13,778 nucleotides of DNA from UMGS1502 sp045545435 (GTDB lineage: Bacteria > Actinomycetota > Coriobacteriia > Coriobacteriales > Eggerthellaceae), in contig JAZQAV010000047.1 of assembly GCA_045545435.1 (NCBI GenBank), positions 1 through 13,778 of the forward strand, written 5' to 3'. A program made the translations under genes and the position numbers. The notes below the pieces were generated by a model that ran no database searches, was not told where the DNA came from, and saw nothing but the letters and a program-made list of their open reading frames with translations. Position 1 is the stretch's first letter; each line of letters opens with the position of its first letter. Positions 6,413 to 13,464 of this stretch are shown piece by piece.

Positions 6413-7265
6413 TGAAAATCGGCAGAGCCAAGAAAGCGCTTATGGTAGCAATCGCGCATTGCATCCGCAGCGTGCTTACGAAAACGTTTATGCGGCGGAA
6501 GCGGAGCGCGTGTTGAAAACTGCGATATCCGATGAGACGGTTATAAAATTCGATCACGTCACTAAAACGTACTACCTTTACGCAAACGATAGGGCGCGTT
6601 TTCTCAGTATCTTCACCGGCAAACGAAACAGGGGTTTGGTCAAGCGCGTGCATGCGGTTGACGATTTATCCCTAACGGTGAAAAAAGGGGAGGCGGTAGC
6701 GCTTATTGGTCGCAATGGAGCTGGTAAATCTACCACGCTGAAGATGGTAACGGGCGTTACGCATCCAACTGCAGGAACGGTTGCGGTAACGGGCTATGTG
6801 TCGGCGCTGTTGGAGCTTATGGCGGGTTTCGATTTGAATCTTACCGGCCGAGAAAACATACGGTTGCGTGGTCAAATTGCGGGGTTAACCGATGAAGAGA
6901 TTAAAGCGATTGAGCCGGAAATAATTGATTTTGCTGAGCTTGATGTGTACATTGACCAGCCAATACGTACGTATTCAAGTGGAATGCGCTCCCGTCTTGG
7001 GTTTGCCTTCGCTGTTGCTGTTGAGCCCGATATTTTGGTGGTTGACGAAACGTTGTCGGTAGGGGATGCCGCTTTTAAGCGCAAGTGCACCAAGCGCATC
7101 CGTGAAATTATGGCCAACGAGAACGTGACCGTATTGTTTGTCACTCACGCCAATGACGTTGCGCACGAGTTCTGCAGTCGTGGAGTTGTTTTCGACCGCG
7201 GGCGTACGGTGTTCGATGGTCCTATTGACGAAGCAACCGCATATTACAACGAGCATTTTGCATAG
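6402..7265 (+). CDS. wzt: ABC transporter ATPase for polysaccharide export (Wzt/TagH family, short form)
   Basis: The 287-residue protein powers the Wzm permease. It has Walker A GRNGAGKST at 103-111, signature YSSGM at 191-195, Walker B ILVVDE at 211-216 and the switch His249 in LFVTHAN. The YYLYANDRARFLSIF insertion before the Walker A motif is typical of Wzt/TagH proteins. It ends soon after the ATPase core, so it lacks the C-terminal glycan-binding domain of the Wzt proteins that recognise capped O-antigens. Residues 1-45 form an extra polar N-terminal extension. The ATG at 6402 is chosen because GAGGAGGTG sits just upstream, inside the end of wzm; an upstream TTG at 6369 in the same frame has no support. 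Downstream a convergent glycosyltransferase gene interrupts the plus-strand operon. Confidence 0.93.
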   Translation: MPSNENRQSQESAYGSNRALHPQRAYENVYAAEAERVLKTAISDETVIKFDHVTKTYYLYANDRARFLSIFTGKRNRGLVKRVHAVDDLSLTVKKGEAVALIGRNGAGKSTTLKMVTGVTHPTAGTVAVTGYVSALLELMAGFDLNLTGRENIRLRGQIAGLTDEEIKAIEPEIIDFAELDVYIDQPIRTYSSGMRSRLGFAFAVAVEPDILVVDETLSVGDAAFKRKCTKRIREIMANENVTVLFVTHANDVAHEFCSRGVVFDRGRTVFDGPIDEATAYYNEHFA

Positions 7266-7385
7266 CAGATTTGCTATTGTGGCATATCTTTTAGTCGCCC
7301 TGGTGGCTGCTGTTGTCTGCGAGCGTTTCTTTTATCTGCCCTGGTTTTTGTTGTTTGCAAGCTGCTCTATGAGCGCCATCCACTG
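7258..7385 (+). pseudogene. Possible 5' stump of a displaced membrane-protein gene
   Basis: A plus-strand frame opens at a TTG (7258) whose codons overlap the wzt stop (TTGCATAG). It encodes a strongly hydrophobic stretch, with segments RFAIVAYLLVALVAAVV and FYLPWFLLFASC, that reads like the first two helices of a membrane protein. After about 40 codons the frame runs into the antisense of the conserved C-terminal part of the inverted GT4 gene and loses membrane character. One reading is that the operon once continued with a membrane gene directly coupled to wzt, and that replacement by the inverted gene left its beginning. It could also be a chance hydrophobic frame, since antisense T-rich codons favour Leu, Phe and Val. 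The ribosome binding site is weak. Confidence 0.35.
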
Positions 7386-8684
7386 GCCAATTATGCGCTC
7401 GTTAGAAAAGTCCAATACACGCTCTGCGCAGTTTTTGCGACAGCGCTCACGCAGCGCGTTGTTGTCTAGCAGGGATGTGAGCGCGTCTGCAAGGGCCTTC
7501 TCGGCGGGTTCGAGCGGCTCGGTGGTAAGTTGCATATTGCCTGAAAGGCGAGGCGTTAAATAACCGTAAGGCGTTAGCTCGAGTTCGGTAGTTTGGTAGG
7601 TTGAATCGGTGTTGGGGGCCATAAGCTCGCGTGGGCCCGAATTGCAATCGGGTACTACCAACGGGGTGTTGCAAGCCATTGCTTCCAGCATGGCGTTGCT
7701 GAAGCCCTCGAAAAGCGATGCCATGCAAAAGACATCACTTGCTGCCATATAGGGGGACGGCTCATCCCTGAAGCCATCAAGAAGCACGTGTTCACTGAGC
7801 CCCAGGGCGTCAATTAAATTGCGCAAAAGAGGTTCTTGCTCGCCGGTGCCCAGAATTGCCAGGCCCGCCTGGGGGAGTTGCTCGTGCGCGTTTTTGAAAG
7901 CGCGAAGAAGGTGCCAGAAGCCTTTTTGCGGGACGAAGCGACCCATGGAAAGAGCCAGAAGGCCATGACGTTCGCGAAATTCATTGAACGCGGCGTCGTC
8001 AATGGGTTTGCGCGCTTTTTCAAGGACCGACGCAGCGTCAATGGGGTTGTATATCGTGGTAACACGTGAAGGATCAACGCCATATACTTCGACTTGCTCG
8101 ATTCCCACATTGCGCGAAACCGAAACAATGTGGTCGGCATGGGCGCCCGCATAGCGAATCATATCTCGCTGTTCTGGGCTGAACCTGTTTTTGTCAAATG
8201 CGTAGGGCGTATTTAGGATGTTTCGCACCGACACGATGGTCGTTTCGGTCCCGTGCGACATGACGTTTTCCATGTTGCTTCCGGTGAGGAAGCTGATGGC
8301 AACGTCTATACCCAGATCCTGTTTGAGTTTGCGCGTGTTCTTCCAACGTGCTTCGCGCAGTGGTTTTGCTGCGTTGTCTGCGGTTTTGGCGAGCGTTTTT
8401 CCAAACGGCGCTTTGCTTGAGCGCAGGTGCCTACGAATTTTATTTACACCGCGAGAAACTATGTGGCGCATTGGGTTTGCGCTTTTACTGCTTGTCGTTT
8501 TGATGATGGGCGCCTCATGGACGATAACGCGCCCGTCGAGCGGATAGATGCCATCTTTTTGCGACAGTGATTGCGTGACCACGATATGCACCTCATTGTC
8601 CTCGCAGAGCGCTGAGGCCAGTCGCGTTACCACGCGTTCGGCACCGCCTCCGTAAAGCGACGAAACCAAGAACATGATCTTCAC
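7332..8684 (-). CDS. GT4-family glycosyltransferase, inverted relative to its neighbours
   Basis: This is a GT-B fold family 4 retaining glycosyltransferase of 450 residues. The N-terminal domain has the acceptor-side loop SLYGGGAERVV (9-19). The C-terminal donor-binding domain has SMGRFVPQKG (246-255), ILGTGEQEPLL (277-287) and the EX7E motif with Glu326 and Glu334. A basic, probably membrane-facing segment lies at 78-122, and the insertion at about 355-395 is unusually Thr-rich. I chose GTG at 8684 because AAAGGA lies 11 nt upstream; the in-frame ATG at 8738 is unlikely because a TATAAT box on the same strand (8744-8749) would place the transcript start close to that ATG. The gene is convergent with wzt and divergent from the Wzy-like gene, whereas every other gene of this block is on the plus strand. 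Its last residues are encoded opposite the possible membrane-gene stump. Confidence 0.92.
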   Translation of the reverse strand: MKIMFLVSSLYGGGAERVVTRLASALCEDNEVHIVVTQSLSQKDGIYPLDGRVIVHEAPIIKTTSSKSANPMRHIVSRGVNKIRRHLRSSKAPFGKTLAKTADNAAKPLREARWKNTRKLKQDLGIDVAISFLTGSNMENVMSHGTETTIVSVRNILNTPYAFDKNRFSPEQRDMIRYAGAHADHIVSVSRNVGIEQVEVYGVDPSRVTTIYNPIDAASVLEKARKPIDDAAFNEFRERHGLLALSMGRFVPQKGFWHLLRAFKNAHEQLPQAGLAILGTGEQEPLLRNLIDALGLSEHVLLDGFRDEPSPYMAASDVFCMASLFEGFSNAMLEAMACNTPLVVPDCNSGPRELMAPNTDSTYQTTELELTPYGYLTPRLSGNMQLTTEPLEPAEKALADALTSLLDNNALRERCRKNCAERVLDFSNERIIGQWMALIEQLANNKNQGR

Positions 8685-8743
8685 GGGGACGGAATTCCTT
8701 TCAGAGGTTGTTGTGCTGCAAGTGTAATCAATTGTCATAGTTG

Positions 8744-8749
8744 ATTATA
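8744..8749 (-). promoter_or_regulatory. -10 box of the inverted GT4 gene
   Basis: The minus strand reads CTCTATAATCAAC, giving a perfect TATAAT 60 nt before the GTG start. No convincing -35 is seen upstream. The expected start point lies near 8738, which argues against using the ATG there. Confidence 0.55.
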
Positions 8750-8785
8750 GAGCCAATTTGCCGCAACGGAAGTACGCAACGCGTG

Positions 8786-8808
8786 AGACGTATATCGATA
8801 ATACGTCT
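8786..8808. promoter_or_regulatory. 23-bp dyad between the divergent GT4 and Wzy-like genes, candidate operator
   Basis: AGACGTAT (8786-8793) and ATACGTCT (8801-8808) are perfect inverted arms around ATCGATA, whose ATCGAT core is itself palindromic. The site lies between the divergent -10 boxes at 8744-8749 (minus) and 8882-8887 (plus), which suits a dimeric or tetrameric regulator controlling both genes. A smaller dyad, CACCG-CTCG-CGGTG, follows at 8822-8835. No regulator gene is in the window. Confidence 0.5.
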
Positions 8809-8878
8809 TTAGCGGATAACGCACCGCTCGCGGTGGCGCTTGGGCCTACAAGCATCCGCAAAGACGAATAAGCTTGAA

Positions 8879-8887
8879 TGCTATAAT
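8879..8887 (+). promoter_or_regulatory. Extended -10 promoter of the Wzy-like gene
   Basis: TGC-TATAAT is a full extended -10 element 82 nt upstream of the Wzy-like start. A small hairpin, TGCCG-AAA-CGGCA (8939-8951), lies in the leader just before the ribosome site AGGGGA (8959-8964). The 8685-8968 interval contains no gene, only these regulatory elements. Confidence 0.6.
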
Positions 8888-8968
8888 CCAAATTCATATC
8901 GTTATAGGGTGTTTACCTTAAGCTCGTAGAAGGCTCTTTGCCGAAACGGCATAGTGCCAGGGGAACCT

Positions 8969-10456
8969 ATGGATCGTTTTGAATCTGCATCATCGAAAGG
9001 CGCGAGTTTCGTCGCGTGGCTGATGTTCGTGATTTCGTTTTTGGTGGCGCTCGGCGCGTACGTGCTGTATGAGCGCTCCGAATTTATGTTCCTGCTCGAC
9101 AACGGGTTAGCGTTCGCTCATGTTGGCCTGTATTGCATGGCCGCAGTGGTGATTCGAGAGCTGTTATTCTTCACGCGGTCTATAAAAAGCGCTGTGCTTT
9201 TAGGTTTGGTTGTGCTTGTGGCGCATCAAGCCTGGATGCCCGGCACGTATGAGTTTTCTGCAGCCGTCGTATTCGCGTATGGCGCGCGAAATGTCAACCT
9301 TCGTCAACTGATGCTGCTGGCTGGGGGCGTAATGCTCGTGGTCTTTGCATCGGTGGTTATCTGTTCGCTTAACGGAACTGTTGCGAACATTGTCTATCAG
9401 CCCGATCCAAGCCAACCTCCCCGCTATTACCTGGGTTTTCGCCATCCGAACATTGCAGCCATGTTCTTTTTCGGCATAACGACTTCCTTTGCGTGTGCTC
9501 TTGGGAGGAAATTCTCGCTCGTACCTGCGGCAGTGGTTCTCGCGCTCACGTATCTTGTTTTTACCTTCACCGTGAGCCGAACCCTTTTGGCGGCAACGGT
9601 GCTCGTGATTGTGCTGGCGCTGATAGGGAATCGCTTGCCGAAATCGGTGGTAACCTCACCTGTCATGGTTGCTGCTATTGCATTGTTCGTTCCGGTGTTT
9701 ACCTGCGCGATGTACCTGCTCATCGTTAACTATGATGCAAATTGCGATTGGATGGCTTCGCTTAACAAGCTGCTTTCCGGGCGTCTGTACTACGGCAACA
9801 TGGCCTATTTGGCAGACAAACCGGAGCTGTGGGCGCAAGTGGCTCAGTTGCCGGGGCATTTTGGAAAAGACTTTATCGACGGCGAATGGGTTGAACTGTG
9901 GGCCCTTATACCTGTGGACTGCTTCTTTATTCGCATTCCTCAAAGCTGCGGCGTTATTCCAACCGGTCTTTTTGTGCTCCTTTACACCGCGGCATGCGTG
10001 ACGGCATTAAAGCGCAGACAAATGACGGTGCTTGCCGTACTTGTTACTGCTTTGGTATATTCCGCCTCCGAATACTTGATCATATCCAGCATGTTTGTTC
10101 CCGCGATGCTGTTTGCGGGCGAAGGGTTTTTGCTGTTGCAGAATAACGCGCCAGCAGCAAGCGGCGCGGGCAGAAGACGCGGTGTCGCTCGCCCCTCGAT
10201 GCGGGGGAGTTTGGCAAGGGCTGCCGCCCGTCCTTCGGTTCGCGGGAGTTCGACAGGGGCTGCCGCCCGGTCCGCGATGCGCGGGAGTTCGGCAGGGGCT
10301 GCCGCCCGGCCCACGGTGCGCGGAAGCTCTGCGAAATCTAATATTCGGTCTTCGGCGCGCGAGGGCTCGGCAAGAGCTGCCGCCAGCCCTTCTGCGCGTT
10401 CGGATTCAGCGAAAAAGCGCATTGCCGAGCGTTCTGGTCGCAATAAGCGCTTTTAA
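8969..10456 (+). CDS. wzy: Wzy-like polysaccharide polymerase or O-antigen ligase-like membrane protein with Arg-rich repeat tail
   Basis: The 495-residue integral membrane protein has about ten or more hydrophobic helices across residues 13-395. Family-like landmarks are YYLGFRHPNIAAMFFFG near 149-165, a Thr/Ser/Arg cluster FTVSRTLLA near 196-204, and LLSGRLYYGNMAYL near 266-279, the Ser-Gly-Arg-Leu segment often seen in Wzy and WaaL proteins. Proteins of this superfamily polymerise or ligate undecaprenyl-linked oligosaccharides on the outer face of the membrane; sequence alone does not decide between them. After the last helix, residues 407-484 form six 13-residue repeats followed by a basic end, an unusual and probably cytoplasmic disordered tail. 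The ATG at 8969 is chosen because AGGGGA lies 4 nt upstream; a GTG at 8954 is in frame but lacks such a site. The protein is linked to an ABC exporter, which normally serves a Wzy-independent pathway. Confidence 0.8.
   Translation: MDRFESASSKGASFVAWLMFVISFLVALGAYVLYERSEFMFLLDNGLAFAHVGLYCMAAVVIRELLFFTRSIKSAVLLGLVVLVAHQAWMPGTYEFSAAVVFAYGARNVNLRQLMLLAGGVMLVVFASVVICSLNGTVANIVYQPDPSQPPRYYLGFRHPNIAAMFFFGITTSFACALGRKFSLVPAAVVLALTYLVFTFTVSRTLLAATVLVIVLALIGNRLPKSVVTSPVMVAAIALFVPVFTCAMYLLIVNYDANCDWMASLNKLLSGRLYYGNMAYLADKPELWAQVAQLPGHFGKDFIDGEWVELWALIPVDCFFIRIPQSCGVIPTGLFVLLYTAACVTALKRRQMTVLAVLVTALVYSASEYLIISSMFVPAMLFAGEGFLLLQNNAPAASGAGRRRGVARPSMRGSLARAAARPSVRGSSTGAAARSAMRGSSAGAAARPTVRGSSAKSNIRSSAREGSARAAASPSARSDSAKKRIAERSGRNKRF
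10187..10420 (+). repeat. Six 39-bp tandem repeats encoding 13-residue Arg/Ser/Ala units
   Basis: Units start at 10187, 10226, 10265, 10304, 10343 and 10382. Typical peptides are ARPSVRGSSTGAA, ARSAMRGSSAGAA and ARPTVRGSSAKSN. Units 2 and 3 are nearly identical at the DNA level in their second halves, while units 5 and 6 are diverged (IRSSAREGSARAA, ASPSARSDSAKKR). The period is a multiple of three, so copy-number change would keep the reading frame. Confidence 0.9.
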
Positions 10457-10541
10457 GCACGATTTGCTAGAAGTCGTTTCTTTTATAAAGAAAAAATAGT
10501 CATATTACGCTCTCTCCGACCGAGGTGAGACGGGTTAGAGC

Positions 10542-10547
10542 TATAAT
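10542..10547 (+). promoter_or_regulatory. Candidate -10 box for the priming transferase operon
   Basis: TATAAT lies 39 nt before the start at 10587, inside a short AGAG...CTCT dyad (AGAGCTATAATCTCT). No clear -35 is visible. The 130-nt gap before the gene otherwise holds an A/T-only inverted repeat (10477-10493). Confidence 0.5.
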
Positions 10548-10586
10548 CTCTCCTTGCGTTCCTCAATGAGAGCCGGGGGCTAATTG

Positions 10587-11288
10587 ATGGGGGATTCAAT
10601 CAGCGATATTGGAAGTCAATCGTCTGGAGCGGAATCCAAGGTGAGTATCGTTGCGGCACAGGCTGGTAATGCCGAAAAACAGCGTGCCATCTACTGCGTT
10701 GTTAAACGCTTATTTGACATAGCGCTGAGCCTTGCTGTGCTTGCGATCATATTGGTGCCGTCGCTGTTGCTTTGCGTCGTTTTGGCGGTAGAAGTTGGCG
10801 GCAATCCGCTTTTCTTCCAGGAACGCATGGGCAAAGGAGGCAAGCGCTTCCGAATTGTGAAGTTTAGAACCATGTATTTGCATTCAAGCTTGTCGGATTT
10901 AACCGACAAGCAGCTTTTGCAATACATGAAGGAGAACAAACTTGAAGAGGATCCACGAGTCACTAAAGTGGGTGGCGTACTGAGGAAGTACTCCATTGAC
11001 GAGTTGCCGAATTTCTTGAACGTGTTAGTGGGCAACATGAGCGTGGTGGGGCCGCGCGCTATTACTTATCGAGAGCTTGAACACTACGGAAACGATGCGG
11101 GTCGTCTATTAAGCGTGCCATGCGGCATTACGGGATGGTGGCAGGTCAATGGCCGCAACCATGCGACTTATCAGTCGGGAAGACGCCAGCGCCTTGAGCT
11201 TTACTACGTAGACCATGCTTGTTTGAGCCTCGATCTCGATATCATCCTACGCACGTTCGGCGAAATAGTTCGCGGTTCGGGAATGTAG
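10587..11288 (+). CDS. Undecaprenyl-phosphate sugar phosphotransferase (PglC/WbaP-type priming transferase)
   Basis: The 233-residue monotopic phosphoglycosyltransferase moves a sugar-1-phosphate from a nucleotide sugar to undecaprenyl phosphate at the inner membrane face, starting each repeat unit. A hydrophobic re-entrant helix (about 43-70) follows RLFDI. Then come FFQERMGKGGKRFRIVKFRTM (77-96), DPR (122-124), the catalytic Asp138-Glu139 pair in SIDELP, VGPR at 154-157 and GITGWWQVNGR at 180-190. The length fits the minimal catalytic form, with an extra polar N-terminus of about 33 residues and none of the additional helices of full-length WbaP. I start at ATG 10587 rather than the TTG just before it; a GGGGG run lies about 8 nt upstream. 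It begins a plus-strand operon with the GT4 and GT2 genes. The specific sugar cannot be read from the sequence. Confidence 0.93.
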   Translation: MGDSISDIGSQSSGAESKVSIVAAQAGNAEKQRAIYCVVKRLFDIALSLAVLAIILVPSLLLCVVLAVEVGGNPLFFQERMGKGGKRFRIVKFRTMYLHSSLSDLTDKQLLQYMKENKLEEDPRVTKVGGVLRKYSIDELPNFLNVLVGNMSVVGPRAITYRELEHYGNDAGRLLSVPCGITGWWQVNGRNHATYQSGRRQRLELYYVDHACLSLDLDIILRTFGEIVRGSGM

Positions 11289-11297
11289 GAGCGAGCG

Positions 11298-12554
11298 ATG
11301 GGTGTCGGGCGAACAAGCATGCGCTGTGGCTCCATGGCGGACGAGAAGCGAATCGGGGACTATGAGGGTTTGCACGTTGCGTTCGTTGTTGAGCGTATGA
11401 CGCATGGTGGTACCGAACGCGCAAGCCTGAACATTGCCCAAGCTCTTGCCAAACGAGGTCTTCGAGTTACGGTTGTGGTGCTTGACGCCCCTGCGGAGGC
11501 TTCTTACGACATCCCCCAGAATCTGGAAACGCTATCGGTTCGGTTTATCTATGACGCGCCTTGCAGCGAACAAGGCGGAAAGCGACTGGGCAATGATGCG
11601 TCCTACGATGACGGTGTCTTGCAAGAAGATAGCGGGGGGCGTATACGATACGATAAAACGCTTCGAGCTTATCGACGCCGTGCAAAAACTTTGGGCAAGG
11701 TGCTTCGCGAGTTATCGCCAAGCTGCGTGATTGCCTTTAACCAAGGCTATGTCGAGCTCTTTCTTGCGCGCGTGCTCGGCACCTGCAAAACCGTGCTGTC
11801 TGAGCGCTACTATCCACGTGCGCATTATGGCGGCAAGCCCGTGAAGTGGTTGTTCTCTAAGCTTATGTATTCGCGCTGCGACTGCGTGGTGTTTCAAACC
11901 GTTGACAATCGCGATTGCTATGGAACTCGTATTCGAGAAAAGAGCGCGGTTGTTGCAAATATGGTTACTCCCAACTTGCCCCGCTATAACTTATCGAGCG
12001 AAAACCGTGCAGTCGTTACCATGAGCCGCCTTGAGCCACAGAAAAACCTAGCGTTGCTCATTGAGGCCTTTGCGCGTTTCCGTGAAAACCACCCTGCGCA
12101 CACGCTGCGCATCTATGGAGACGGGAGCCAACGTGACAACTTGCAAGCACTCATTCGTGAGCGTGGGCTTGAGGGTTGCGCTCAGGTGCTGCCTTTTCAC
12201 AAAAATGTGCACGAGGCTATTCTCGATGCGCGCATGTTCGTCTCGACTTCGCGTTTCGAGGGCATACAGAACTCTCTTTTGGAATGTTTGGCCATGGGCA
12301 TGCCCTGCATTGCGACCGATTGCGCGGGCGGTGGGGCACGTGAGCTTCTGGCTTCGGGCGAGCGTGGTATTCTCGTGCCCGTCGATGATAGGCAGGCGCT
12401 CGTTGACGCGATGAGCGTCCTTGCGGAAGATGATGCTGCAGCGCGCAGGTACGGGGATGCTGGTCTTATGGTGAACAATGTCTACAGCGAGGAATCAATA
12501 GTTTCCCAATGGCTTCGTATTGTGTGCAGCGTATGCGGGAAGGAGCGTGTATGA
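11298..12554 (+). CDS. GT4-family glycosyltransferase
   Basis: This is a GT-B fold retaining glycosyltransferase of 418 residues. The N-terminal domain starts at about 25 with VAFVVERMTHGGTERASLN, where the Gly-Gly-Thr-Glu-Arg loop is the family hallmark. The donor domain has MSRLEPQKNLALLIEAF (242-258), RIYGDGSQRDNL (271-282) and the EX7E motif with Glu321 and Glu329. An acidic, low-complexity stretch (about 88-116) interrupts the N-terminal domain. The first 22 residues precede the Rossmann core and may not be needed; however, AGGAG lies 6 nt before the ATG at 11298, which supports that start. It begins 9 nt after the priming transferase stop, and its stop overlaps the next start in an ATGA junction, so it probably adds the second or third sugar of the repeat. 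The substrate is unknown. Confidence 0.93.
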   Translation: MGVGRTSMRCGSMADEKRIGDYEGLHVAFVVERMTHGGTERASLNIAQALAKRGLRVTVVVLDAPAEASYDIPQNLETLSVRFIYDAPCSEQGGKRLGNDASYDDGVLQEDSGGRIRYDKTLRAYRRRAKTLGKVLRELSPSCVIAFNQGYVELFLARVLGTCKTVLSERYYPRAHYGGKPVKWLFSKLMYSRCDCVVFQTVDNRDCYGTRIREKSAVVANMVTPNLPRYNLSSENRAVVTMSRLEPQKNLALLIEAFARFRENHPAHTLRIYGDGSQRDNLQALIRERGLEGCAQVLPFHKNVHEAILDARMFVSTSRFEGIQNSLLECLAMGMPCIATDCAGGGARELLASGERGILVPVDDRQALVDAMSVLAEDDAAARRYGDAGLMVNNVYSEESIVSQWLRIVCSVCGKERV

Positions 12555-13315
12555 GCGAACCTGTGGCATCCATCGTCATGCCGCTGTACAACGCTGAATC
12601 ATACGTGGGTCAGGCCATTGAATCGGTGCTTGCGCAAACGTTTGGCGATTGGGAGCTTGTTGTGGTTGACGACGCCTCAACCGATGCGTCGCGCGAGGTG
12701 GCGTCTGCCTATGCAGACGATCCGCGCATTTCGCTCGTGTGCCACGAGGCCAACCAGGGTGCGGGGGCAACGCGTGACAGCGCGGTGGTGCGCGCGCGTG
12801 GCCGCTACATTGCCTACTTGGACGCCGATGACTACTGGTATCCCGCAAAACTTCAGCGCCAGCTTGCATTTATGGCTGAAAAGCGCGCGCCGTTGTGCTT
12901 CACCGCGTACGAAACGGTAAGCGAACAGGGATCGCATTGGAATACGGTAGCCGTACCCGAACGCCTTGATTATCGTGGCTTCATGCGAAACACCATTACG
13001 TGCGGACATACCATGATGGCCGATACCCAGCTGATCAATAAAAAATGGCTCTTGGTTCCGCCTGTGGAATGTGATGACTTTCCCGAAGATTTGGCGGTGT
13101 GGCTGAACGTGCTCAAACGGGGGCTAAGCGCGTATGGGCTCAACGAAGTTCTTGCATGCAACCGCAAGCATGCGGGCTCGCGCTCCGCAAACAAGTTCCA
13201 TGCGGTTAAGCGTACTTTCAACCAGTATCGTTACAACGAGCGGTTGGGGGTAATGGAGACGGCGAACTGCATGTTTTGGCAGGTGGCTCATGCGGTATTG
13301 AAGAGGATGCGTTAA
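12551..13315 (+). CDS. GT2-family glycosyltransferase
   Basis: This is an inverting GT-A glycosyltransferase of 254 residues, the normal length for small capsule and O-antigen GT2 enzymes. It has VASIVMPLYNAESY (5-18), the nucleotide-binding DDAST at 40-44, the metal-binding Asp91-Ala-Asp93, and the catalytic Glu179-Asp180 in FPEDLAVWL. Around residues 72-77 the usual Ala-Arg-Asn reads Ala-Thr-Arg-Asp. The start at 12551 is set by AAGGAG 5 nt upstream and by the ATGA overlap with the previous gene. The C-terminal end (FWQVAHAVLKRMR) looks natural for the family, yet the same frame stays open after the stop for another 70 codons. The substrate is unknown. Confidence 0.94.
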   Translation: MSEPVASIVMPLYNAESYVGQAIESVLAQTFGDWELVVVDDASTDASREVASAYADDPRISLVCHEANQGAGATRDSAVVRARGRYIAYLDADDYWYPAKLQRQLAFMAEKRAPLCFTAYETVSEQGSHWNTVAVPERLDYRGFMRNTITCGHTMMADTQLINKKWLLVPPVECDDFPEDLAVWLNVLKRGLSAYGLNEVLACNRKHAGSRSANKFHAVKRTFNQYRYNERLGVMETANCMFWQVAHAVLKRMR

Positions 13316-13464
13316 CGAGCGCGTTTGCTCGACGCCGGCGCAGAAATGCGCGGCAATTATAAGCGGTGGGGCTTTGTGCACTGCGTTAGACGGTACATAT
13401 ACACAGCGTTTCTGGCTTTAAGCGCAACTGGCCAGAGTGCAAAATTGCGAACGGATCTTAAAGC
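13316..13464 (+). other. Gap after the GT2 gene with an open frame of uncertain meaning
   Basis: No clear gene is present. A weak CGAGC-GCGTTT-GCTCG hairpin (13316-13331) directly follows the GT2 stop but has no T-tract. The GT2 frame then remains open to 13528 and would encode segments such as NYKRWGFVHCVRRYIYTAF and KLRTDLKAWILK, which look more like a protein tail than random sequence. There is no good start or ribosome site, and codon use is poorer in G+C than in the neighbours. It may be the remnant of a lost gene or mere chance. Confidence 0.3.

Noticed and set aside
7262..7275. TAGCA-GATT-TGCTA repeat between wzt and the inverted GT4 as a convergent terminator
   Set aside because: The stem is only 5 bp, A/T-rich, and lacks a T-run on either strand.
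7258..8968. Idea that the inverted GT4 gene is a phase-variable invertible element
   Set aside because: I looked for inverted repeats at its two ends and found only a 7-bp match (GCGAGCG/CGCTCGC), no more than expected by chance, and no recombinase gene in the window.
10187..10456. Tandem repeats as a CRISPR array or non-coding satellite
   Set aside because: The 39-bp units are contiguous without spacers, keep the reading frame of the Wzy-like gene and vary at codon level, so they are a coding repeat.
10477..10493. Inverted repeat TTTCTTT-TAT-AAAGAAA after the Wzy-like gene as a terminator
   Set aside because: The stem has a single G-C pair on each arm and no T-tract follows on the plus strand; it would not be a stable terminator.
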